A DNA stretch of 17,973 bases from Xanthobacteraceae bacterium (GCA_030037185.1 JASHRR010000091.1:1-17973), one strand, 5' to 3'. Counted from the stretch's first letter, positions 1 through 7,035 are shown. The notes: a model not told the origin generated them from the letters alone. Numbers and translations are program-made.

Positions 1-929
1 GTCGTGACGAGGACGACCTGGTCGGCCTGAATCACACGATCATTGTAGAGGACAATCGCGCCGGGGATCTGCTTTTCAACATCCGCTATTCTCGATTCGT
101 AGGTAAAGAAGAAGTCGCATTCAACGGGGTTGACGAAGCACTTGTCCGTCAGTCGGCCGGTCGAGCCCTCCGTGTGGTCGACCTTTTCTCGGAACGCGTC
201 AATCACCGATTTGACCTTCGGGTCGGACAGCTCGCGACCAGTCATGTTTGTCTTGCCGGCAGCGGAGTACGCGAGTGCTACCGCCACGACTTGGCAGCTC
301 GCCGAGCGGGCGCAGTCGGTGGCGTGGCCCTTGATTGTTCCCCAGTTCGCCACCTCCGTGTTGCCGGGAGCGAGATCGGCCCAGTTCTTGCCGGCTACGG
401 ATACGAGGTCCGAGAAGGTGAGCGCCTTGGGGTCCTTATTGTAGAATTTTCCAAGAACTTCGGCCGCCTGCGGATTGACGACGGCGATAACCATTGATGA
501 GGCGTACATTGTCTGCTCAGCCGCGTTCCACTTGGCTGAGCGCAGACCGAGGATCGAGGCGTCAGGCGACACGGTCGAGCAGTTGAGCCTGCCGCTCTCC
601 CATTGGTTCATGATGTCGCCGGAGCCGAGGAGTGTACCCGAGCTGTCGCGGGGGAAGTTGATCGTCACCTTCTCGTTGCCGTGGATCTTCTGGAACCCCG
701 CGACGACGGCCGGATCGGCAACCAAGGCGTTCTTGTCAGATGCCCAGCACATGTTGATCGCAACCGGGTTCAGCGTAGCTAATCGCGCCGTGTTCTTGGC
801 GGCAGCCCACCAAGAGCTAAGGGTGTTTTTCAATGTTTCGTCCCAAGTTTCCTGCGCACAAGCTGGCGCCGAAATGGCCGTGAAGCACACCGCCACCGTG
901 ACACAGGCGAGGATCCTGGAAGTTGTCAT
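1..929 (-). CDS. Secreted solute-binding protein (periplasmic-binding fold), 3' end beyond window
   Basis: An uninterrupted minus-strand frame runs from an ATG at 929 to the left edge (309 codons, no stop), so the gene is partial. The start is preceded by a clear GGAGG six bases upstream. Residues 1-26 are a Sec signal peptide ending in APACAQ. The mature part has features of type-2 periplasmic-binding proteins of the extracellular solute-binding class: an RDSSGT loop near residue 95, GSGDIMNQWESG, and a later segment reading ASSMVIAVVNPQAAEVLGKF. Several cysteines (MCWAS, NCST, DCARSASC, KCFVNPVEC) suggest disulfides in the periplasm. Such proteins bind a small ligand or anion for an ABC transporter, or precede a von Willebrand domain; the missing 3' end prevents a choice. 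The substrate cannot be read from the sequence. The family-level call is fairly firm, anything finer is not. Confidence 0.8.
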   Translation of the reverse strand, partial: MTTSRILACVTVAVCFTAISAPACAQETWDETLKNTLSSWWAAAKNTARLATLNPVAINMCWASDKNALVADPAVVAGFQKIHGNEKVTINFPRDSSGTLLGSGDIMNQWESGRLNCSTVSPDASILGLRSAKWNAAEQTMYASSMVIAVVNPQAAEVLGKFYNKDPKALTFSDLVSVAGKNWADLAPGNTEVANWGTIKGHATDCARSASCQVVAVALAYSAAGKTNMTGRELSDPKVKSVIDAFREKVDHTEGSTGRLTDKCFVNPVECDFFFTYESRIADVEKQIPGAIVLYNDRVIQADQVVLVT

Positions 930-1447
930 GATCGACCTCCATTTCTGACAAGGAACTTGCCTCAATGATGTTCGTCTTGCTGTGACAGACGTGTGACGGC
1001 GCGAAGTCGGCCGAGGAAAAGTGATCTGTTCCCAACAGGGTGCTCGAAAACTGCTGTATTTCCGTGGTCGGCCAGGGGTGGCGTAATTGACGTAGACCGC
1101 CGATGCCACAAGGTCGCCCCCGGCAGCGCACCGGGCGTTGGCTTAGGCTTTCCGGTACCGCCACCTCTTATCCTCCATCGGAGCGACGGGAATTGTCAGC
1201 GTCTCCTCCGGCGCGGAGATTTTCGCAATTGCCCGGATGTTGTCCTGGCCGCCGCGCCAGCCGACGCCAACGCGCTGAGCGTTGTTCCAGGCCGAAACGC
1301 TGGCACCGAGCCCATCATTAATGCCCACCCGTCTCGGAACTCGCTTGCAAGCGTGCTTCCGACGCCACGGACAACGTCACGACTAGAAGGACGCCGTCCT
1401 TAGTTCATATCTCCATCGGGGGCGTTGTCGCCAGTCGCGACGAGGAT
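930..1447. other. Gene-poor gap with one short unassigned open frame
   Basis: Upstream of the solute-binding gene I see only its ribosome binding site and no convincing gene. A minus-strand frame at 1328-1143 (61 codons, ending RWRYRKA and TAG-free to a TAA) reads like protein (GASVSAWNNAQRVGVGWRGGQDNIRAIAKI). A neighbouring frame just upstream (about 1400-1330, RGVGSTLASEFRDGW) could be its continuation through a frameshift. This may be a gene remnant, but I do not recognise the family. Confidence 0.3.
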
Positions 1448-1483
1448 GCCACAACCGATGCATGCTTCGCGCATGCTTGTGGC
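1448..1483 (-). terminator. Bulged hairpin just past the NHL gene
   Basis: Two nested stems lie directly downstream of the NHL gene stop. The outer stem is GCCACAA (1448-1454) with TTGTGGC (1477-1483). The inner stem is GCATGC (1460-1465) with GCATGC (1471-1476) around a TTCGC loop. A five-base bulge CCGAT separates them on one side. There is no T-run on the minus strand after it, so it is either a non-canonical terminator or an mRNA 3'-end stabiliser. Confidence 0.45.
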
Positions 1484-1490
1484 TCCTGCC

Positions 1491-2627
1491 TTAGCGCAGC
1501 CGGACGTATTTCCGAAGCTTATGGGCGCCGACGTCGGCGGCATAGATATTACCCATGGCGTCGGCCGCGATTCCCGATGCCGAAGTGCCGCGCTCGACCG
1601 TGCTCAGATCGGTCGGATCAGGAATAAAGGCGCGCAACGAACCGTTGATGGCGTTGCCGACCACGATGCCACGCAGCTCGCCCGGCTGCGCTCGTGCCGA
1701 CTCGTTACGACGTGTCGACTCATTGCGGAAGGCGGCGCCGACATAGATGGTATCGTCCGGCCCGATAAAGACTGAGCTTGGCTGGCCGAATTGATACCAG
1801 GCGGTGATGAAATTGCCGTCCTGATCGAAAATCTGGATGCGACTGTTGCGGCGGTCTGCAACATAGACATGGCCGAGCGAGCCGCCCACGAAAATGTCGT
1901 GCGGATCATCGAAATCGCCTGGAGCCGATCCTTTGTGGCCCCAGGTCTTGATGAACCGGCCGTCCTTGGAAAATTTAACCACACGGCCATTATTCGACTT
2001 ATTCGGCGAGTGGCCATCGGAGACAAAAATATCACCGTTAGGCGCCACCGCGACGCCGGTCGGACGATCGAAAGTATCCGTGCCGCTGCCACCGACGCCC
2101 ATCTTGCCAAGCATCATCAAGACCTTGCCGTTCTGATCGAGCTTGAGGACTTCCTGCCCGAGCACGATGCCGGCGGCATTGCGCGCCGGCATGCCGAGCA
2201 CGGTGTCGCTGTCATTGACATCGCTGACCCACAGATTGCCGTCCCGGTCGACGGTAAAACCGTGCGGATAGCCAAACATGCCGGCGCCGAAGCTCTTGAG
2301 CAGCTTGCCGGACGGATCAAACTGCAAGATTGGCGGGTTGGCCTCGCCGCGACCAATGCAGGTTGCGCTGCCGGGCGGCACGGTGTTGAAACAGCGATGG
2401 AAAACCCAGATGTTGCCGTCGCTATGGACATGAACACGGATGACTTCGCCCCAGCGGCCGCCATTCATGCTTGCAGGCAAGGTCGGCCAGTCCTCCACAA
2501 GGCGATAGGGATTGGGGAGCTCGGTTGGCTTGGGATATTGCAGCTCCTGAGGGCATGCAGCTGTTGTCAAGCTGATCATGAGCATGCCGGCGAACAAGAC
2601 CATTCCGGATTGCGCTGCCGATACCAT
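1491..2627 (-). CDS. Exported NHL-repeat six-bladed beta-propeller protein
   Basis: 378 residues. The start at 2627 is chosen because AGGGAGG lies seven bases upstream; the open frame extends 66 codons further but without a signal. Residues 1-25 form a secretion signal (MVLFAGMLMISLTTAAC). A cysteine at 25 makes a lipoprotein possible, but the lipobox is poor. The mature part consists of NHL-type repeats: ILQFDPSGKLLKSFG (about 100-114), PHGFTVDRDGNLWVSD (121-136), RPTGVAVAPNGDIFVSD (178-194), RVVKFSKDGRFIKTWG, DPHDIFVGGSLGHVYVADRRNSRIQIFDQDGNFI and a last blade ending YAADVGAHKLRKY. This architecture resembles peptidyl-alpha-hydroxyglycine lyase-like and NHL propellers found in rhizobia. Its ligand or enzymatic role is unknown. 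It lies 258 bp downstream of the double-cupin gene on the same strand, so co-transcription is possible but unproven. Confidence 0.88.
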   Translation of the reverse strand: MVSAAQSGMVLFAGMLMISLTTAACPQELQYPKPTELPNPYRLVEDWPTLPASMNGGRWGEVIRVHVHSDGNIWVFHRCFNTVPPGSATCIGRGEANPPILQFDPSGKLLKSFGAGMFGYPHGFTVDRDGNLWVSDVNDSDTVLGMPARNAAGIVLGQEVLKLDQNGKVLMMLGKMGVGGSGTDTFDRPTGVAVAPNGDIFVSDGHSPNKSNNGRVVKFSKDGRFIKTWGHKGSAPGDFDDPHDIFVGGSLGHVYVADRRNSRIQIFDQDGNFITAWYQFGQPSSVFIGPDDTIYVGAAFRNESTRRNESARAQPGELRGIVVGNAINGSLRAFIPDPTDLSTVERGTSASGIAADAMGNIYAADVGAHKLRKYVRLR

Positions 2628-2885
2628 AGCGAACCTCCCTGCGATCAACACAGCCGTTGCCCGGCCAATTGTAGAGCAGATTTTGCCCAAACCGAGCCCT
2701 TTCCGGTCGCCGCGCTCAGGTCGGAGTCCGATGTCGCAGGTAGCCGTCAAGCCAGGTTTCCAACTGTGGTGGAACGGCATTTCATCGCGCTTGCCGCCTT
2801 GTGATGCGGGCGAACCCGCCCGCACTTGCCGTTGGCAAACTGACCTGACGGCTGGAGACTGATCGTGCGCCCGGGATGGCGGGCC

Positions 2886-3644
2886 CTATTTCAGCTCGAA
2901 CTCTACGAATTCGATGAGCGTGGTGCCGGTGTTCTTCACTGCCCTCGTCTGCCCGGCATCCTGCCAGATGAAATCGCCTTCGTACGGAGCCATGCCACGA
3001 TCGGCTGATCCGGGCACTATTTCGGCCAGCACGCCGCCGCGGACGTAGACCCTAAGTCCCGGCGCCGTTTGCGTGATCTGTCCGGTCGCCTGTCCCGGTT
3101 TGAGAACCACACGCCAAGCCCGCACGCGCGCATTGTCCATGATCTGGGTGTAGCCGGTGACACCCGAGCGGTCCGACACGGTGGTTCCCGCCGGCCCGCG
3201 ATCTTTCAGGATGAAGGAAATGTTGTGGAATGGCGTCGGGCCGACATTGGTCGCCTTGTGCGTACGCGGGCCATCCTTGGTCACATTGGTAAACGTCGTA
3301 CGGCCCGGTTCACCTTCGCCGCCGGTACCCGGCGCGCTCACTTCGGACGATCCGTAAGTCTGGTTTGTCTGGGAGGCCGGCGTCAGGTTCACCGACACGG
3401 AGTCGGCATAATGGATGTGGTAGCCGGTGTTGCGCCCGGGTGGAATATTGACGTTCAGCAAGACAATGTAGTCGTTGGAAAAGACCGGGATGTGGAACGG
3501 AGCCTTGTCCATCGGTACCGGCTTGTCCTGGAGCTGGGCGAACGCCGGGTCCGTCAGCGCGCCAGCGAGCACGAACAATGAAATTGCATGCCATAGGGTT
3601 CGTATTGTTGCCGTTCGCTTTTGCGTTTTTACTGATGTGCTCAT
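2886..3644 (-). CDS. Exported double-cupin protein
   Basis: 252 residues. The start at 3644 has GAGAGGG four bases upstream. Residues 1-36 are a long signal peptide (hydrophobic ISLFVLAGAL, cleavage after AFA). Two cupin-like halves follow: residues 45-140 with the metal-ligand-like GYHIHYADSVSV (His76, His78) and a later FHNISF (His140), and residues 160-252 (RVRAWRVVLKPGQATGQ...YVRGGVLAEIVPG...DFIWQDAGQTRAVKNTG), where the second half lacks an evident HxH. Cupins bind metals or small acids; many exported versions have no known substrate. The gene is divergent from the integrase remnant and upstream of the NHL propeller on the same strand, so both may act in the periplasm. The family call is good; function is unassigned. 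Confidence 0.82.
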   Translation of the reverse strand: MSTSVKTQKRTATIRTLWHAISLFVLAGALTDPAFAQLQDKPVPMDKAPFHIPVFSNDYIVLLNVNIPPGRNTGYHIHYADSVSVNLTPASQTNQTYGSSEVSAPGTGGEGEPGRTTFTNVTKDGPRTHKATNVGPTPFHNISFILKDRGPAGTTVSDRSGVTGYTQIMDNARVRAWRVVLKPGQATGQITQTAPGLRVYVRGGVLAEIVPGSADRGMAPYEGDFIWQDAGQTRAVKNTGTTLIEFVEFELK

Positions 3645-3717
3645 TTATCCCTCTCCCATCGATGTTTTTAGCTTTCCCTTGCTTACGCACGCTTCCGCGT
3701 TCATGGGGAAAATCCGA

Positions 3718-4091
3718 ATGAGTGCAAAGCTTACATCTGCGTTCGTCAACAAGGCGGCACCTCCCGCCGATGGCGCCGCCGAGCTCGTCTATTGGGATGA
3801 GACGCAAAAGGGCTTCGGCCTCGCCGTCACCAAGGGCGGACGCAAGAGTTCCGTGGTAGGCTATCGCGCCGCCGACCGCAAGCGCTGCATGCATCTTAAG
3901 CCCGGCCTCACCCTCACCGATGCTCGCCGGAAAGCCAGGGCCGTTCTCGGCGCCGTCGCCAGAGGCGGCGATCCGCTCACCGAGCCCGCATGGCAGAACC
4001 CGCCAAGAGCGAGACGCTGATAGCCATCGCCGAAGAGTCTGACGTGGCTGCGAACGTTTCGAGCGGCGCAATCTGGCAGTTTGTCCGCTGA
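3718..4091 (+). pseudogene. Frameshifted N-terminal remnant of a tyrosine-type integrase
   Basis: From ATG at 3718 the frame reads like the arm-binding (DUF4102) domain at the N-terminus of phage/island integrases: AELVYWDETQKGFGLAVTKGGRKSSVVGYRA, then LKPGLTLTDARRKARAVLGAVARGGDPLTE. It stops at 4020 after a change of character. The expected continuation resumes in another frame at 3990-4091 (AEPAKSETLIAIAEE, then stop), matching the segment that normally follows the arm domain. The core-binding and catalytic domains (Arg...HxxR...Tyr) are absent. It is a dead integrase that marks an old integration event. No adjacent tRNA or clear att repeat was seen. It is divergent from the double-cupin gene. 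Confidence 0.8.
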
Positions 4092-4465
4092 CCCGTCGTC
4101 CCGACTGCAATCGCACTATGGTCCGGCAACGTAATCAGAAAGCGTGGCATGACCGATCGAGCGCATGATGCCGGATCCCGAACGCGGGCTGAAGGCGCTG
4201 GAAATGGGGCGGAAAACTGCGACCACGGCGCCGAGGCGTGAACCATTTCATCGATTGCCCCCCGTGCCGACCTCCCGGAGATCGTGGCACGACAACGGCC
4301 GGTTGAATACCGTCAGATGCTGAGCAATGCCTAAGCCTCGCCCGTAACGCGAATTGCCTGGTGCCGATCTGCTCCCCGTCGATGCGCTCGGCGACGATCT
4401 CGGTGGTGCCGCGCAGGCGGCAGAACCGGGCCAACAAGAGACGTGGACATCAAGGTCTCTGATTC
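4092..4465. other. Gap without a recognised gene, probable decayed DNA
   Basis: This follows the integrase remnant. Short frames exist on both strands (for example minus 4437-4135 beginning LARFCRLRGTTEIVAERIDGEQ), but none has a ribosome binding site, a sustained protein-like composition or a family I recognise. It is best read as degraded sequence. Confidence 0.4.
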
Positions 4466-4891
4466 CTAACGCCGCGTCGCGCCCATCGCACGAGCGATAA
4501 TGTCATAATCGTTTCGATTGATCGCGAAGACGCCACGGCGCAAGACCGTGCCCCACTGCGGGCGGTCGCGCGTAAAAGAAAGCAACGGCAGCAACGGCAG
4601 GATCGGTGCATCCGATGCCTGGTAGAACGTGACGTTGCGGCGATACGGCACGAAGCCGCCGCCCCTATCATGGGGTTCGGGCTCTGCGGCCGCGACTTCG
4701 CCGATTGCCGTGAAGGCCTGAACGGGCGCGCCATCGCGCATTCGCTCGCGCGGTGAGTAGTAGATGATGCGGTCGCCGGCGTTAAGACGGCGCAGCGGTG
4801 CCGCCTTGCCGTGGCACAATTGGCAGAAGCCGCCAGCCTTTCCGGTCCTGACGTGGTCCCGGCTGGCGACGCCGATCCAATATTTCGTCAT
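4466..4891 (-). CDS. EVE-domain protein (UPF0310/PUA-like fold)
   Basis: 141 residues, a normal length for a stand-alone EVE protein. Family motifs appear in order: YWIGVAS at the start, the GGFCQLCHGKAAPLRRL segment (20-36), GDRIIYYSPRERM (39-51), FTAIGEVAAAE (60-70), PYRRNVTFY (82-90), and WGTVLRRGVFAINRNDYDIIARAMG (113-137). EVE domains have a PUA/YTH-like barrel with an aromatic pocket, and in other systems recognise modified bases in DNA or RNA; some sit in restriction or toxin contexts. Its ATG overlaps the stop of the upstream ABM-like gene (ATGA at 4891-4888), so translation is probably coupled. No nuclease partner is visible nearby. The domain call is strong; the nucleic-acid target is unknown. 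Confidence 0.92.
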   Translation of the reverse strand: MTKYWIGVASRDHVRTGKAGGFCQLCHGKAAPLRRLNAGDRIIYYSPRERMRDGAPVQAFTAIGEVAAAEPEPHDRGGGFVPYRRNVTFYQASDAPILPLLPLLSFTRDRPQWGTVLRRGVFAINRNDYDIIARAMGATRR

Positions 4892-5220
4892 CGCGCAGCC
4901 TCCGCCGAATCACTGTAGCCCAACTCGAAGATCACCGGATCGCACGAAGTTGCGACCTTTGCGGCTTCGCCACTACGGGCTCGTGCGGCTGGGTCCCGGA
5001 GCATCGCTTCGAAATCAGCCCGGCTTCGCCGCCGTGCGCAGTTGACGATGCTGTCTGGTCGGTGCTCGGAATGCATGTTGGCCGACACATATCCAACCTG
5101 GAATCGAATCGTCTGTCGGGCCGCCCGTTCCAGCAAGGTCATCAGTTCCTCGGCGCGTTCGGGCGCCGGGAACGTATTGATCAGGACCGCATACCGATCT
5201 TTAGGATCAAGCCTTGCCAT
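4888..5220 (-). CDS. Antibiotic-biosynthesis-monooxygenase (ABM)-like dimeric alpha/beta barrel protein
   Basis: 110 residues from ATG 5220, which has GGAG eight or nine bases upstream; an ATG at 5238 contains that Shine-Dalgarno and is rejected. The sequence follows the ABM pattern: YAVLINTFPAPERAEELMTLLERAA (N-terminal strand and helix), then FQVGYVSANMHSEHRPDSIVNCARRRSRADFEAMLRDP, where typical members read VNYxQWxSxEdFxAM. A C-terminal strand (CDPVIFELGYSDSAE) follows. Members are small homodimers that oxidise quinols, degrade haem or simply bind ligands. The tryptophan usual in the QW position is replaced here (CARRRS), so the ligand may differ. It is the first gene of a two-gene unit with the EVE gene and diverges from a MarR-type regulator, whose operators lie between them. 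Repression by that regulator is inferred. Confidence 0.85.
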   Translation of the reverse strand: MARLDPKDRYAVLINTFPAPERAEELMTLLERAARQTIRFQVGYVSANMHSEHRPDSIVNCARRRSRADFEAMLRDPAARARSGEAAKVATSCDPVIFELGYSDSAEAAR

Positions 5221-5239
5221 GAATCGCTCTCCGGTCATA

Positions 5240-5255
5240 TATCAGGACCATGATA
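5240..5255. promoter_or_regulatory. Candidate MarR operator 1
   Basis: A 16-bp pseudopalindrome TATCAGGACCATGATA lies in the 55-bp gap between the divergent ABM-like and MarR genes. Its half-sites TATCAGG and CATGATA differ at one symmetric position pair. The size and dyad are typical of MarR-family operators, which usually regulate the regulator itself and its divergent neighbour. It sits about 20 bp upstream of the ABM-like start. No footprint data can be inferred from sequence alone. Confidence 0.65.
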
Positions 5256-5260
5256 ATAAA

Positions 5261-5276
5261 TATCAGGGGCCTTATA
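5261..5276. promoter_or_regulatory. Candidate MarR operator 2, overlapping the MarR start codon
   Basis: A second 16-bp pseudopalindrome, TATCAGGGGCCTTATA, shares the left half-site TATCAGG with operator 1 and has CCTTATA as its right half. Its centre is exactly 21 bp (two helical turns) from the first, placing both on one DNA face. Its last base is the A of the MarR ATG, and it covers the gene's AGGGG ribosome binding site. Bound protein would therefore directly obstruct expression of marR-type mRNA. Confidence 0.65.
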
Positions 5277-5731
5277 TGTCAAGCGCGAATCTGCCCGATC
5301 TCATGGCCAAACGACACCCGGGCTATGCCCTGAAGCGGGCGCAACATGCGTTACGGACCAGCATGGACAGGGCGTTGCGGCCCCTGGGGCTCACTTCGCC
5401 TCAGTATGCTGTACTCAGCGCCATCCAACTCGATCCAGGCATTTCGAGCGCAGCGTTGGCGCGCGCGGCGTTCGTCACCGCACAGACCATGCAAGGGATC
5501 GTCGCCAATTTGGAGCGAGCCGGACTGCTCGAGCGCAGTATCGACCCCTCGCACGGGCGCATCCTCAGAAGTGAATTGACGAAGAAGGGGATCAAGACCC
5601 TGCGAGAAGCACACGCCCACGTAAAGAAGGTCGAAGCTATCACGTTCGGCTCGCTTTCGTCCGCCGAGATCCAAATCCTCGCTACCCGATTGATCGCCTG
5701 TGCCGAAGCATTGGAACGCCAGGACGCATGA
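5276..5731 (+). CDS. MarR-family transcriptional regulator
   Basis: 151 residues from ATG 5276, preceded by AGGGG at a good distance; upstream in-frame codons run through the operators and are not credible. The winged helix-turn-helix is clear: LGLTSPQYAVLSAIQ (38-51), SSAALARAAFVTAQTMQGIVANLERAGLLER (57-87) as the recognition helices, and the wing DPSHGRILRSELTKKG (90-105). N- and C-terminal helices (HPGYALKRAQHALRTSMDRAL; SAEIQILATRLIACAEALE) form the dimer interface. It lacks the N-terminal cysteine of OhrR-type peroxide sensors, so a phenolic or other small ligand is more likely. It is divergent from the ABM-like/EVE pair with two matching operators in between, and probably controls both directions. 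Confidence 0.92.
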   Translation: MSSANLPDLMAKRHPGYALKRAQHALRTSMDRALRPLGLTSPQYAVLSAIQLDPGISSAALARAAFVTAQTMQGIVANLERAGLLERSIDPSHGRILRSELTKKGIKTLREAHAHVKKVEAITFGSLSSAEIQILATRLIACAEALERQDA

Positions 5732-5747
5732 GACCGCCGCCAGCACT

Positions 5748-5784
5748 TTGGGGCGACTGGACCATTCTATCTGGCGCGCCCCAA
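5748..5784 (+). terminator. Possible hairpin after the MarR gene
   Basis: TTGGGGCG (5748-5755) and CGCCCCAA (5777-5784) form perfect 8-bp arms around a 21-base loop, 17 bases past the MarR stop. No T-run follows, and the right arm overlaps the last codons of the dead SGNH hydrolase on the other strand. This is a weak terminator candidate. Confidence 0.3.
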
Positions 5785-6277
5785 TGCGGCGGCGACTTGC
5801 GGCAGGAGGGGCTTGCGCGAGCAGCGCTTGTCCTTGACCGATCAGGTGCCGACTGTCAGGTTGACGGTAGCTGGTGCCCGGCAATTCGGAAAATCGCACG
5901 ATGAGGCGCAACGGCACGGATATGGCCAGCGATCGATGCGGCCTTAGTAGCCGCATGCTGTGACGAATCGACCCCACGAGGCAAGCCGTTGCAATTGCTA
6001 ATTGCGAACAGCACCAATTTAGTGCCCCGCATTACCGCAGAATCGAGTTCAACATGCCACTCGCGGTCATCCGAAATGCCCGCAAGGCGACGAGACGTTG
6101 TATTTCTTGGCATGAAGCAGCACCTCGAGCCGCGCCGGCCAGGCTTGGCCGGGCCCCATAGTCCGCGCTGTTGCCAGCGCCGAATACGACGCTCGGGGCG
6201 AAGGAGGGATGGACTCCCAACGCCGTTAGCATCAGCGCAGCACTGAGATTGCGGGCGGCGAGCCAAAAAGTTGTGCT
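5767..6277 (-). pseudogene. Decayed exported SGNH/GDSL-type esterase
   Basis: Pieces of one protein occur in successive minus-strand frames. About 6277-6140 gives a signal-like WLAARNLSAALMLTALGVHPSFA then VVFGAGNSADYGA, aligned with the block-I VVxLGASNTxGYG of TesA/GDSL esterases. The active-site Ser of that block is preserved only as NSADYG. About 6130-6062 gives RLEVLLHAKKYNVSS (usual: LEAMLRAKGYNV). About 6065-5890 gives LDSAVMRGTKLVLF and PRGVDSSQHAATKAASIAGHIRA (usual: LDSAVPxGTKxVIL...GNDxRKGVS). About 5862-5805 gives YRQPDSRHLIGQGQALLAQ, carrying the D-x-x-H of block V. The last frame, LLPQVAAALGRAR, ends at TAG 5769-5767. At least three frameshifts separate these blocks, so the gene is dead. 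Substrate unknown; family call is from motif pattern. Confidence 0.75.
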
Positions 6278-6455
6278 ATCGAAATTATGCCTTCCCTCCG
6301 GTGGCGTCCGGTCTCTGTTGCTCGAACATCCTATTCGTGACGGCGCGAGGTGGCGAGCGTAGCTAATCGTGCATCACGGGGTGGCACCGAGAGTCGCAAA
6401 GGCGATTCACCACGCGGGCTCGAGTTGCTGTTGCGTCTGCCGTTACTCCGGATTC

Positions 6456-6525
6456 CCCCGTTCCTCAAAATGAGGCGATGAGATTGATAAACCCCGTTCC
6501 TCGAGATGAGGCGATGAGATTGATA
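6456..6525. repeat. 36-bp tandem repeat, two copies, each with a small palindrome
   Basis: Two 34-base units (6456-6489 and 6492-6525) begin 36 bp apart and differ at two bases only. The core of the first is CCTCAAAATGAGG, a perfect 5-bp stem with a three-base loop; the second reads CCTCGAGATGAGG. Both end GCGATGAGATTGATA. They directly abut the 3' end of the tannase remnant, whose last recognisable codons (KYQ) overlap the final TGATA. This could be a duplicated REP-like element or a local duplication. Confidence 0.8.
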
Positions 6526-7035
6526 TTTTATCGGATCGGCCAAATCCGCTTTGCAATGGACTCACCGCCGATGACCGATACGGGTCCCGGTAAAGCGCGC
6601 CTGCTGAGGATACGGGCACAACGGGCGCGGGTGGCCGGTCCTGACACGAAGGAGACCTGGTACGTAGCGGGAGTGAAGTTCACGCCCGTCGCTTTTATCG
6701 GCCCCGGAGGAGCGCTATTTTCAACCCAATTGGCGAGCGGTGTAAGCAGTTCGAATTGATCGGTCGCCGGTCCACCTCAGCAATGACCCATGTTCCGGAT
6801 CGGCTAGAAGCGCGAGAACTGCTCCGCCCGTTCCAGGCCGCCACAATTCTGCGCCATCTCTTCGTAGTACTTAATTGTGCCGAGACCAGGAGGGCCGGAC
6901 TGAGGCCATGAAACCCGGTGCCCATAATCCGACAAAGCGTCTGATATTAGCCGAGGTGGAGTAGGTCACGAGCGGCGTATTCGGGCTGAGCATTCCCAAG
7001 GTATCGAAGTTGAAGCTGAGCGACTTGAGAATCCA
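6522..7035 (-). pseudogene. Decayed C-terminal part of a tannase / feruloyl esterase
   Basis: One long minus-strand frame reads IKYYEEMAQNCGGLERAEQFSRF, stop (TAG 6806-6804), PIRNMGHC, stop (TGA 6779-6777), GGPATDQFELLTPLANWVENSAPP, GPIKATGVNFTPATYQVSFVSGPATRAR. After a one-base shift it continues PLCPYPQQARFTG, then ADLADPIKYQ. This is the characteristic end of the tannase/feruloyl esterase family: the catalytic His of PGMxHCxGG, the TDQFDLLTPLVNWVENG segment and the LCPYPQxARYxG tail. Upstream fragments FHGLSPAL (usual YHGWxDPxI, carrying the catalytic Asp) and WILKSLSFNFDTL extend it to about 7035. The N-terminal two thirds, including the Ser nucleophile, are missing. Intact enzymes are exported and cleave gallate or hydroxycinnamate esters of plant phenolics. 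Confidence 0.85.

Noticed and set aside
817..1164. 115-codon minus-strand frame
   Set aside because: It overlaps the signal peptide and start of the solute-binding protein gene in a different register and has no ribosome binding site.
1791..2804. 337-codon plus-strand open frame
   Set aside because: It lies opposite the NHL propeller, whose repeats, signal peptide and ribosome binding site are clear. The plus-strand frame has no family features.
5351..5977. 208-codon minus-strand open frame
   Set aside because: It is antisense to the MarR gene over most of its length. Only its upstream part (5862-5805) belongs to the decayed SGNH hydrolase.
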